A stretch of DNA of 13,972 bases, from the NCBI GenBank assembly GCA_030669485.1, contig DAOVDL010000003.1, positions 1 to 13,972 of the forward strand, given 5' to 3'. Each line of letters opens with the position of its first letter. Position 1 is the first letter of the stretch. Shown one piece after another: positions 6,351-12,553 of the stretch. The position numbers and the translations under genes were made by a program. This stretch comes from Candidatus Bathyarchaeota archaeon. GTDB taxonomy: Archaea > Thermoproteota > Bathyarchaeia > Hecatellales > Hecatellaceae. The notes beneath the pieces were generated by a model. That model was not told the origin of the DNA and did no database searches. It saw only the letters and a list, made by a program, of their open reading frames with translations.

Positions 6351-6385
6351 TCATATGCACACTGGTCCGTGTTACCCAAGGTTTC

Positions 6386-6394
6386 TTATTAATT
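6386..6394 (-). promoter_or_regulatory. Possible TATA box of the radical SAM gene
   Basis: On the minus strand the bases read AATTAATAA within an A-rich run, about 36-44 bp before the ATG at 6350, a distance that would give a very short leader as is common in archaea. Weak evidence, from position and composition only. Confidence 0.3.
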
Positions 6395-6498
6395 TTTTTG
6401 AACTAACACTTCATAAATAGGTGAAAATGGAAGCTGACTACCTTCAAGGGGAACGTTCTTCCTGTGTTGCTTGCCAACGAGAAGACTAAAAACTGGTT

Positions 6499-6539
6499 GG
6501 TTACGGAAAACTGTAACTAGGTTACGGAATTCTGTAACT
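6499..6539. repeat. Paired dyads at the right end of element B
   Basis: GGTTACGGAAAACTGTAACT (6499-6518) and GGTTACGGAATTCTGTAACT (6520-6539) form a 21-bp tandem pair. Each holds an 18-bp core GTTACGGAA..CTGTAAC with GTTAC/GTAAC arms. The pair is bracketed by two copies of TTGCCAACGA (6471-6480 and 6540-6549), each followed by GTTGG downstream. They lie 121 bp from the tRNA copy of att and correspond to the dyad pair before att2. Confidence 0.65.
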
Positions 6540-6660
6540 TTGCCAACGAAAATTCAGTTGGAGGCCCAGCCAATAGCTGTAACGGTAGCATTCCAAATAA
6601 TCCTGTTTCAGGCTTATTTCATGAAAATAGGGATTCTGAGGGGCAAGGTTCCTTAACAGA

Positions 6661-6706
6661 ATGGTGGGCCGGGCCGGGTTCGAACCGGCGACCATCGCCT
6701 CGTAAA
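6661..6706 (-). repeat. att3: proximal att copy inside tRNA-Val
   Basis: 46 bp identical to 4400-4445, from the first base of the anticodon loop to one base past the CCA. This is the junction of element B with the host chromosome on the tRNA side. Confidence 0.93.
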
Positions 6707-6736
6707 GGCGATATCATACCACTAGACCACCGGCCC
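6662..6736 (-). tRNA. tRNA-Val (anticodon UAC), CCA encoded
   Basis: The reverse strand folds fully: acceptor GGGCCGG with CCGGCCC, a 3-bp D stem, anticodon stem TCGCC with GGCGA around loop TTTACGA (anticodon TAC), T-arm GCCGG-TTCGAAC-CCGGC, discriminator A, and an encoded CCA at 6662-6664. The body without CCA is 72 nt (6665-6736), with no intron. It is the attachment site for elements A and B, and its 3' half from the anticodon loop onward is supplied by, or restored from, the element att sequence, so the gene stays intact. The sequence beyond the CCA is now element DNA. A TATA-like box lies upstream at 6761-6770. Confidence 0.97.
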
Positions 6737-6760
6737 TGATGGCTATCTTCTGTGTTGGAG

Positions 6761-6770
6761 TTTAAATTAA
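6761..6770 (-). promoter_or_regulatory. TATA box of tRNA-Val
   Basis: On the minus strand TTAATTTAAA lies 25-34 bp before the tRNA 5' end, the expected place for an archaeal TATA element. No other AT-rich box is nearer. Confidence 0.6.
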
Positions 6771-7020
6771 TGTTTCCTTGATCCTGGGTGGTGTTGGTAT
6801 TTTAGCGCGATTGCTCTTCCCCCTGTTCTCCAATTTTTGGGATTCATTGTTCTGCTTGATGTTTCTGTTGTATCTGTCTTCGGTGTGGGTGGGATTTATA
6901 TTTAAGTTAAATTTGTGTATATTTAAGTTGGCTGCGTGGCCCTGTCAGTATTGTTGCCTTGGGGGATGGGTGGTATCTGTGGTGGTTCGTGGTTGCGTGG
7001 TTTGTGGGCGGTCGACAAGG
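6771..7020. other. Non-coding stretch with 12-bp direct repeats and a GT-rich run
   Basis: No convincing gene is visible between the tRNA promoter and the PadR promoter; the one plus-strand open frame here is hydrophobic low-complexity and has no ribosome site. TATATTTAAGTT occurs twice (6897-6908 and 6918-6929), exactly 21 bp apart, or two helix turns, so it may be a paired binding site or doubled TATA element. From about 6960 to 7010 the plus strand is strongly G/T-rich with imperfect GTGGTT repeats every 7-8 bp (6982, 6989, 6997, 7004). Confidence 0.4.
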
Positions 7021-7051
7021 TTATATATCACTAGCGATATCTCTAGAGATA
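7021..7051 (+). promoter_or_regulatory. PadR promoter: TATA box with doubled 14-bp palindromic operator
   Basis: TTATATAT (7021-7028) is a good TATA box 37 bp before the ATG at 7065. Two 14-bp sites overlap it and the likely start point: TATCACTAGCGATA (7026-7039) and TATCTCTAGAGATA (7038-7051, a perfect palindrome). Both fit TATC-N-CTAG-N-GATA, share two bases, and are 12 bp apart. The placement suits autorepression by the PadR protein just downstream. The site is seen directly; the binding protein is inferred. Confidence 0.7.
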
Positions 7052-7064
7052 AAGATGATTTAAA

Positions 7065-7550
7065 ATGAAAAAAACAAAAAAAATCGCAGCCATCCCACGC
7101 GGCTTCTCAAGGTTCTATGTACTCCACATATTGAAAGAGAAGGGCCCAATGACTGGAAAGAGGATAATGGATGAAGCAGAGAAGCAGAGTGACGGAGCAT
7201 GGAAACCGTCACCCGGCCTAATATACCCGCTTCTAGGTCGATTGCTTGCAAGCGGCTTGATCGAGGAAACAGAGGACGGTAAACAACGGATAACTCCGAA
7301 GGGTGGGAAGACACTAACTGAATACGCTGAAATACATGATGAAATAGATAGGCGGCTGAGAACCGTGATGAGGCTGGGTATGACTGGTAAGTTGATGGCG
7401 GAGGATGCCTTAGACAGGCTAGCTACCTTGGCAACACAGCTACGGGATAGTGCCTCAGAACTATCGTCAGGGCCGCGAAGTGGAATTGTCAACAAATATA
7501 TATCCTTCCTGAAAAATGAGTTGGAAAAATTTGAGTCTAGGGCGGCATAA
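7065..7550 (+). CDS. PadR-family transcriptional regulator
   Basis: A 161-aa protein. The N-terminal winged helix (about residues 12-80) has the PadR layout: FYVLHILKEKGPMTGKRIMDEA, then PSPGLIYPLLGRLLASGLIEE (recognition helix and wing approach), then RITPKGGKTLTEY. The C-terminal part (about 85-160) is helical, as in PadR dimerisation tails. Start ATG at 7065, about 14-17 nt after the likely transcription start, with a weak GATGAT ribosome site. PadR proteins are dimeric repressors that often control membrane or stress genes next door. Here the gene overlaps the following glycosyltransferase by 35 bp, so the two are probably translated from one message, and the glycosyltransferase is the best candidate target together with the regulator itself. 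The doubled operator in front supports autoregulation. Confidence 0.9.
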   Translation: MKKTKKIAAIPRGFSRFYVLHILKEKGPMTGKRIMDEAEKQSDGAWKPSPGLIYPLLGRLLASGLIEETEDGKQRITPKGGKTLTEYAEIHDEIDRRLRTVMRLGMTGKLMAEDALDRLATLATQLRDSASELSSGPRSGIVNKYISFLKNELEKFESRAA

Positions 7551-8724
7551 AGTCACCCGTTCAGTATGTATTCAAGACTCTGAAAGGCAGTCTCCACCAG
7601 TAGCTAGGTATAGTGTGAACCCTAAGGTAGCTGCCTTCATACCTGTTTACCGAGAGTCAGATCTACTTGAACCGTTACTGAAAGATCTAACCAGCGATCC
7701 TTATTCACCAAAAGAGATCTTTGTAGTTGTAGACGAACCGACTGAAAGATGCTTAGATGTAGTTAAAAGAATGGGGAAAAAGGTTCGGTTTATACTCAAC
7801 AGGCATAGGACAGGAAAGGCAAACGCACTAAACGAGGCTGCTAAACACTCTTCAGGGGAAATCTTCCTCTTCCTCGACAGCGATCTCCAGCTGAACGGAG
7901 GCACTAAAAGTTTCTTAAAGAAAGTTGTTGACGAGATGCAGGACGCTGAGGTACTGGATATAAGGAAGAAGGCGATTAGAGATTCATTTGCCGCCAAAAT
8001 TGCACACTACGACTACCTATGCACAAATGTTGTCAGCTGGCTTTTCTGCAAATTCTTGGGAAGGACTGTAGGATTCAACGGCGCTGCCTTCGCAGTCAGA
8101 AGAAAAGCCTTTGAGGAATTGGGCGGATTCCATCAAGTTCTCTCTGAAGACCTCGACATAGCTACCCGCGCCTTCCTCAAAGACTACAGATTCAAGTTCG
8201 CTGGGGGAATTGATGTTTCTACTAAGGTGCCCTCTGACTGGGGGAAGTTATACAGGCAGAGGAGGAGGTGGGGGTTAGGCCTCGCCCTGTGGACCCGAGG
8301 GTACTATAAAGAGCTGGCGATTTGCTTTGCGCGTTCTCCTAAACTTATCCTACCTGCGATACTTCTAAGCTGCCCCTCCCTACTTCTCATGGCACTACTC
8401 CTACTTCCCGAACCCTTCTACTACGAGTTTTTAATTGGTTACATGTTTCTCGCAACGGCCACGTTCGGAATTCTACTGCCCCCAATGCTCTTCACCTTCA
8501 CCGGTGTTATGCTTGTAAAGAATGCGACATTCTCCCTCGCCAGCTTTGGAGCTTTCTCAGTGCTCTACGGCTTTTTGGCAAGGAAATTAGAGTTCATCTT
8601 CAACGTCTTCGAGTTCTTATTCTTCTACTTTGTCTTCTGTCCTTTCTGGCTTGCAATAGTTGTCTTAAGCTTTCTGAAAGTGTGTGTGCAACCGGATAAA
8701 GTCAATGTAGAATGGAAATATTGA
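7516..8724 (+). CDS. Membrane glycosyltransferase, family 2 (processive-type)
   Basis: A 402-aa protein. The GT-A domain starts at VAAFIPVYRESDLLEPLL (about residue 38), followed by VVVDEPTE, the DSD metal-binding motif in LFLDSDL (121-123), the EDLD acceptor/base motif (211-214) and QRRRW (248-252), the Q..RW signature of cellulose- and hyaluronan-synthase-like GT2 enzymes. From about residue 270 on there are about four hydrophobic helices. It would transfer a sugar from a nucleotide donor at the cytoplasmic membrane face; product unknown (polysaccharide or glycolipid). Start ATG at 7516 lies inside the regulator gene. The first 37 residues show no family features, and a GTG at 7615 just before the domain is an alternative start. 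Co-expression with the regulator through the 35-bp overlap is likely. Confidence 0.9.
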   Translation: MSWKNLSLGRHKVTRSVCIQDSERQSPPVARYSVNPKVAAFIPVYRESDLLEPLLKDLTSDPYSPKEIFVVVDEPTERCLDVVKRMGKKVRFILNRHRTGKANALNEAAKHSSGEIFLFLDSDLQLNGGTKSFLKKVVDEMQDAEVLDIRKKAIRDSFAAKIAHYDYLCTNVVSWLFCKFLGRTVGFNGAAFAVRRKAFEELGGFHQVLSEDLDIATRAFLKDYRFKFAGGIDVSTKVPSDWGKLYRQRRRWGLGLALWTRGYYKELAICFARSPKLILPAILLSCPSLLLMALLLLPEPFYYEFLIGYMFLATATFGILLPPMLFTFTGVMLVKNATFSLASFGAFSVLYGFLARKLEFIFNVFEFLFFYFVFCPFWLAIVVLSFLKVCVQPDKVNVEWKY

Positions 8725-8784
8725 AGTTAACCTGAATATCGCTCAGTTTCCCTACATGAGACCGGTAACTAGGGACCTGTCAAT

Positions 8785-9054
8785 TTATTCCTTTTCGAGG
8801 ATTCCGGACAGTTCCTTGAGGCATCTCTCCGTCTCCAAGATAAAGTTAATGCAGTCATGCAATGTTACAACTGTTACACCCAACATTCGCGCGAACTTGG
8901 GTGCATACTCTGAAGCCGTTATCTCCTTCCTCTGGTACATCTCCGCTGCTTCCTTAAAGCCTCTGTAGCTCGCCCCCAAGTTCTCCTTATCCTTCTCCAA
9001 TCGGACTCTCAATTCATCCAGCCGCTTCTCCGCCTCAGTAATCTTCCAAACCAA
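8785..9054 (-). CDS. Small coiled-coil-like hypothetical protein
   Basis: An 89-aa protein, family not recognised. The N-terminal third is heptad-like and charged (ITEAEKRLDELRVRLEKDKENL), followed by YRGFKEAAEMYQRKEITASEYAPKFARMLGVTVVTLHDCINFILETE, and a helical end. No signal peptide or membrane segment. The TTG start at 9054 is chosen because GGAG lies about 10 bp upstream and the frame is blocked further up. A TATA-like TTTATTTA lies about 50 bp before. It lies head-to-tail downstream of the DNA methyltransferase with a gap of about 120 bp that has its own promoter-like box, so it may be independent. It converges on the glycosyltransferase gene. Real coding is likely but not certain. Confidence 0.6.
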   Translation of the reverse strand: MVWKITEAEKRLDELRVRLEKDKENLGASYRGFKEAAEMYQRKEITASEYAPKFARMLGVTVVTLHDCINFILETERCLKELSGILEKE

Positions 9055-9177
9055 TCTCCACTAACTCCCTACACCCATCCTGACTACGCCAATCCTTATA
9101 ACCGTAAATAAAGCGTTGCACCTCAAAAAATGGATTGACGACCAGCCTGATCTTGCTGGTATGCCTGCTCATCCTCT

Positions 9178-10443
9178 TCACTCATTCTTCAATATCACGA
9201 TACTCTCACAGTTGATCAGTTCGATGCGCCCGTCACTTCTCGGCAGAACCTTCCGGGGAATGTTACGGTAAAGCATCTTCTCTCTACGCAGATCAGCCGC
9301 TTCTCCCAGTTCTACTGTTATCTTATCGTTCAGGATGGGCACCCCCCGAACATTACGGTTCCCTATAACGATGCAGGCGTAACCTCCCCGCTTTAACACA
9401 CGATGCAACTCCTTGAGAACCTCTAAATAGTCCCTGAAGAACGCTGCAACCTCCCGGGAAGCCTTAGGATCTTTCTCACCCACCTCGATTAGGGTGTTCT
9501 CCAATGTTACAGATGGCAGCTCAGGAGGCGCCTTCTCAGAGATCACTCCCCCCAACCCCCTCCTCCTGTTTTCCCTGAGTTCTCGAGGGTCATAGCCCAA
9601 CCAGTATAGGGATAGCTTCGAGAAGGAGGCGTAAGCCATAGTTCGCTTCTCCTCTCCGTAGGGGGGAGAGGTGACCACCAACTGAATCTCATCATCACCT
9701 AACATGCCCTCAAGGCTTCCTGAGTTCTGCAAATGGATCTCTGGTTCAATATAGTTCTTACAGTGATGAAGAAAATCCTTCATCCTAGTTACCGAGCCAT
9801 CAACCTGTCTTCTGAAGATCCCTGTCACATCAGGGTTATGCCCCCTAAGCTTACTGCCCTTCATGGACCTTATGAAGTACGGGTTATCCTCTGCATCAAT
9901 ATTCGATGACTTTATGACTGCCCTGGAGAAGCATACCTCGAAAAAACGGCGATAGTCAACCAGCTCCGCTTCATCCATCTCCCGGATACATTGCGCAATA
10001 ACAGCAAGCTCCCCTGCGACATGTGGTTTAAACCAGAAGAGTAGGTGGGGGAATTCAGCGTCCTCAGGAAGCTTCACTGACTTCTCAGCGTTAATCTCCC
10101 CTGCGATCTTTCGGAGCAGCTCCTCCCTCTTCTCTTCCAAGATGCTGATCTTAAGCGGCTTAGTCTTCACCTTTGCAAGCAGAATTGCTAGGGGGTTGAT
10201 GTCGGTGCCGTAGGCTTTCCGTTCAACCAAAACTGCTTCAACCAAAACCCCTCCCGAACCGCAGAAGGGATCTAAGATTTTATGGTCAGACTTGGGGGCG
10301 TAGCGGTCTATCAGTCTCCTCGCAATTTGAGGTACCATTCTAGCTGGATAAGGATGTAACCCATGTGTCAGGTACTGTGTATCTGCCTTCTTGAAATCCC
10401 AGTCTTCCTCCGCTTCAGACCTGAATGGTAGTTCTTCAGCCAA
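9178..10443 (-). CDS. DNA methyltransferase, N4-cytosine/N6-adenine type (TSPPY)
   Basis: A 421-aa protein. LTHGLHPYPARMVPQIARRLI (about 25-45) leads into the SAM-binding motif I LDPFCGSGGVLVEA (57-70) and GTDINPLA; the catalytic motif IV is TSPPYGEE (258-265); a late LKRGGYACIVIGNR matches the following strand of the fold. Motif I precedes motif IV with a long recognition insert between them. It should methylate an exocyclic amine in DNA; TSPPY is most often linked to N4-cytosine. No endonuclease gene is nearby, so it looks like an orphan methylase, or the partner has been lost or lies elsewhere. An RNA target is a less likely alternative. The start TTG at 10443 gives the usual N-terminus, and no strong ribosome site is visible. 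It lies 45 bp after the next minus-strand gene, so co-transcription is plausible. Confidence 0.85.
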   Translation of the reverse strand: MAEELPFRSEAEEDWDFKKADTQYLTHGLHPYPARMVPQIARRLIDRYAPKSDHKILDPFCGSGGVLVEAVLVERKAYGTDINPLAILLAKVKTKPLKISILEEKREELLRKIAGEINAEKSVKLPEDAEFPHLLFWFKPHVAGELAVIAQCIREMDEAELVDYRRFFEVCFSRAVIKSSNIDAEDNPYFIRSMKGSKLRGHNPDVTGIFRRQVDGSVTRMKDFLHHCKNYIEPEIHLQNSGSLEGMLGDDEIQLVVTSPPYGEEKRTMAYASFSKLSLYWLGYDPRELRENRRRGLGGVISEKAPPELPSVTLENTLIEVGEKDPKASREVAAFFRDYLEVLKELHRVLKRGGYACIVIGNRNVRGVPILNDKITVELGEAADLRREKMLYRNIPRKVLPRSDGRIELINCESIVILKNE

Positions 10444-10465
10444 CGAGATAACGCCAACCTTCTAA

Positions 10466-10477
10466 TGTGATCTCACA
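10466..10477. promoter_or_regulatory. Short palindrome between two minus-strand genes
   Basis: TGTGATCTCACA, with 5-bp arms, in the 45-bp gap before the methyltransferase start. It could be an operator, but it is short enough to arise by chance. Confidence 0.25.
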
Positions 10478-10488
10478 GACATTTCAGG

Positions 10489-11208
10489 TTACATCGACTT
10501 CACTATGGCTTTACGTAGGTCAATATGTTTAAGAGCCGCATCATCAAATCTTGCCCCGATAATGTCCACTAGCCTTCCACCCCGCTCTACCAATGTTATT
10601 TTGTCAGAAAGTGCCTTTGCCAACAGAACTCTATCAATGTAGATCGTTTCCCCACTTTTCACGCCCAGTATTTCTCTATACATGGTGTTGCCCTCTACTC
10701 TAAACCTTCGGATCTTCAATGTTTTTCTAAGAAGTTTCACCCCCAACTTCTGGGCAAGCATATTTGCAAGTGGGTCAATTCTACTGCTCCAAGATACAAC
10801 CGAAACAAGCTTTTCCTTTACAATTAAAAGTTGGATGAGGGCCATGTCAGGTGGATTCTTCGAAGTTGAGTTTTCAAGAATCTCTTCGCCAACATACAAA
10901 CTTCTCTTAACATTCTCTCCAGCAGTCAACAAGATTGCTATATCAATTCCTTTTCTACCCAGCTCAATAATTGCTTCACTGGGCAGGGTGGCAACGGCAG
11001 CCTCTTTACCTCCAACACATTCTATGTCAACCGAAACTCCAAGGCTGCCCAACATTTTAACAAGCCTCTCCATCACCCCACTTTGTATCACTATAGTTGA
11101 ACATGGCCCTACAACAATTCCCAGCGATAATCCCTCAAATCTGCCAGTTCTCCCCTTGGAGTCCGACGGCGCTGGAATATTATGCAACTTTCGATTTGAC
11201 CCCATCAT
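10489..11208 (-). CDS. Uncharacterised archaeal protein, possibly DUF2117-like
   Basis: A 239-aa protein. After about 27 polar residues comes a Rossmann-like start, LSLGIVVGPCSTIVIQSGVMERLVKML, then VDIECVGGKEAAVATLPSEAIIELGRKGIDIAILLTAGENVKRSLYVGEEIL and PDMALIQLLIVKEKLVSVVSWSS. This alternation of strands and helices, with a glycine-rich first loop and a query for two related sugar- or nucleotide-like binding sites, resembles the archaeal family DUF2117, but I am not certain. No membrane segment. Start: two adjacent ATGs; the first (11208) is preceded by a strong GGAGG (11215-11219) six bases upstream, the best ribosome site in the window. Its 3' end lies 45 bp before the methyltransferase gene. 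Function unknown. Confidence 0.7.
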   Translation of the reverse strand: MMGSNRKLHNIPAPSDSKGRTGRFEGLSLGIVVGPCSTIVIQSGVMERLVKMLGSLGVSVDIECVGGKEAAVATLPSEAIIELGRKGIDIAILLTAGENVKRSLYVGEEILENSTSKNPPDMALIQLLIVKEKLVSVVSWSSRIDPLANMLAQKLGVKLLRKTLKIRRFRVEGNTMYREILGVKSGETIYIDRVLLAKALSDKITLVERGGRLVDIIGARFDDAALKHIDLRKAIVKSM

Positions 11209-11214
11209 ACCCAG

Positions 11215-11219
11215 CCTCC
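11215..11219 (-). promoter_or_regulatory. Strong Shine-Dalgarno site
   Basis: GGAGG on the minus strand, six bases before the ATG at 11208; it fixes the start of the 239-aa protein. Confidence 0.6.
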
Positions 11220-11399
11220 ACTACACACCTTAAACATCCCCTCACCTTACCAGTTCATCTTGAACCGAATGCACAGCAATCATCCACACAATATGCCCCA
11301 ACCTACTTTCCAACTTCCTGATTTACAGTATACCATCCCTTTCCAACACACAATATTTCAAGCTCTTCAGTAATACTTTATGTTACTGGTGGATATATC

Positions 11400-11425
11400 G
11401 AGTTAAATAGCAGAACATTTAACTC
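11400..11425. promoter_or_regulatory. 9-bp-arm inverted repeat before the CPBP protease gene
   Basis: GAGTTAAAT (11400-11408) and ATTTAACTC (11417-11425) are perfect inverted arms around eight bases. They sit just downstream of a TATA-like GGATATATC (11391-11399) and about 50-75 bp before the TTG start. A regulator dimer site on the core promoter is the simplest reading; a leader hairpin is also possible. Confidence 0.5.
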
Positions 11426-11473
11426 CGTGAGCGATGCTCAACCATTGAAGCCTTCTAGGAAGACTGGTCTCAC

Positions 11474-12553
11474 TTGAGCACATTGAGTCTCGTGCAGAAG
11501 CTCGGTGTGGCGGTGCTAATAGGGTTAGCCCTCTTCTACCTAGCCACCTACATCATCTCAATGCTCCTCGGCATATCCCTCTTCTTCTTCACAATGGAAG
11601 GTTCTGAGATAGCCAGCCAATTCATCCACGGCCTCACAGTCTACCTTTTCCTCAATTTCTCAGTCCTAATTCCCACCCCCCTAAACATAGGCATTCTCTT
11701 CCTAGCCCTCTGGGCAGTCTTCTGGATAGCCATACTCGTAGCTTGGAGTGGCCCCGCCCAAAGCTTCCATAAAACTGTGAGAGAAAGCACCAGCTCCACC
11801 ATCCACAGCCTCTCCAAAAACTACCTCATCGCCTTCCCCATAATCACCGCTATGCTCCTTGTGGCGGAGATACTTCTCCAAGGCCTCCAAGAATCCGTGG
11901 GGATCCCCACAGGAAGCATCGATATACCTAACCCCTACATGCTCTTCTTCACCGCCTCCTACGCAGCCATATTCGAGGAGATAGGCTTCCGCCTCATCCC
12001 CATCGGCGCGGTTGTTGCCCCCTACATAATTTGGCGCGGTTGGAGCAACCTACGCGCTCAAACCCCTTCCAACCAGCGTAGACTTGCAGCCCTAGCCTTT
12101 CTCTACCCTGAGGGAGCGAAGAAGCGGCTGAAGCTTAAAACCGTGGAGAACGCGGGGTGGCTGGGCGGTATAAGTCAGACTGAGTGGGGGATAGTTCTAA
12201 TCTCAGCAACATCCTTCGCCTTCGCCCATGTTCTCACCGGGTCAGGGTGGGGGTTGGGGAAGCTAACTATGACCTTTATGTTAGGCTTTGTCTTCGGGGT
12301 TGTCTACCTCGTCTACGGCGTTACCGCACCCATACTCATGCATTGGTTCCACAACTACTACCTCACCGTCTTATCCATCTCCTACGAACTCTTCAATCCG
12401 CCTTTAACAGTCTTCATCGAAATCATAAACATCAGCATAATCACCGTTGGGACAGTAAGCTGGGCAGCCCTCCTCACATACCTCGCACTTAAGTTGTGGA
12501 AACCACAGGAAGGCAAAGGCAGAGAAGTTAGCCCTTGCTCCCCCCAGGCTTAG
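11474..12553 (+). CDS. CPBP-family intramembrane metalloprotease
   Basis: A 359-aa multi-spanning membrane protein with about seven to eight hydrophobic segments. The family's three catalytic motifs are all present and in order: EEIGFR (168-173, the EExxxR box), FAFAH (248-252, FxxxH) and HWFHN (290-294, HxxxN). Known relatives include the CAAX prenyl protease Rce1 and bacteriocin-handling CPBP proteins; they cut substrates inside the membrane with a metal held by the Glu and His residues. The substrate here is unknown; prenylated-protein processing is not implied. Start TTG at 11474, with no good ribosome site, follows a dyad-containing promoter region. An unusually long soluble loop (about 189-230) separates the first two motifs. 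It converges on the surface-protein gene and their ends overlap by 26 bp, so each transcript carries antisense to the other. Confidence 0.9.
   Translation: MSTLSLVQKLGVAVLIGLALFYLATYIISMLLGISLFFFTMEGSEIASQFIHGLTVYLFLNFSVLIPTPLNIGILFLALWAVFWIAILVAWSGPAQSFHKTVRESTSSTIHSLSKNYLIAFPIITAMLLVAEILLQGLQESVGIPTGSIDIPNPYMLFFTASYAAIFEEIGFRLIPIGAVVAPYIIWRGWSNLRAQTPSNQRRLAALAFLYPEGAKKRLKLKTVENAGWLGGISQTEWGIVLISATSFAFAHVLTGSGWGLGKLTMTFMLGFVFGVVYLVYGVTAPILMHWFHNYYLTVLSISYELFNPPLTVFIEIINISIITVGTVSWAALLTYLALKLWKPQEGKGREVSPCSPQA

Larger units (their letters stand above)
4400..6660 (+). mobile_element. Element B: tRNA-Val integrative element (att2 to tRNA)
   Basis: About 2.3 kb flanked by perfect 46-bp direct repeats, the proximal one inside the functional tRNA gene. 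Contents in order: integrase pseudogene reading toward the tRNA, a 12-bp tandem repeat, a radical SAM gene on the minus strand, paired 18-bp dyads, tRNA. Perfect att identity, compared with the diverged att1, suggests B was the more recent arrival at the tRNA, although selection on the tRNA and gene conversion could also keep the repeats alike. The integrase is truncated, so B is immobile without help in trans. Confidence 0.8.

Noticed and set aside
6471..6656. A small plus-strand protein before the tRNA
   Set aside because: It covers the dyad pair and shows no family features; repeat structure explains the region better.
6960..7010. G-quadruplex or GT-repeat regulatory element
   Set aside because: G runs are mostly two bases long and irregular; composition alone is not enough, so only noted as GT-rich.
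6778..7068. A plus-strand hydrophobic small protein
   Set aside because: Low-complexity Leu/Val/Trp/Cys content, no ribosome site, overlaps the PadR promoter and the GT-rich run; likely a chance frame.
10682..11233. Plus-strand 183-aa frame opposite the DUF2117-like gene
   Set aside because: Ser/Pro/Thr-rich shadow of the minus-strand gene, which has a strong ribosome site and a sensible fold.
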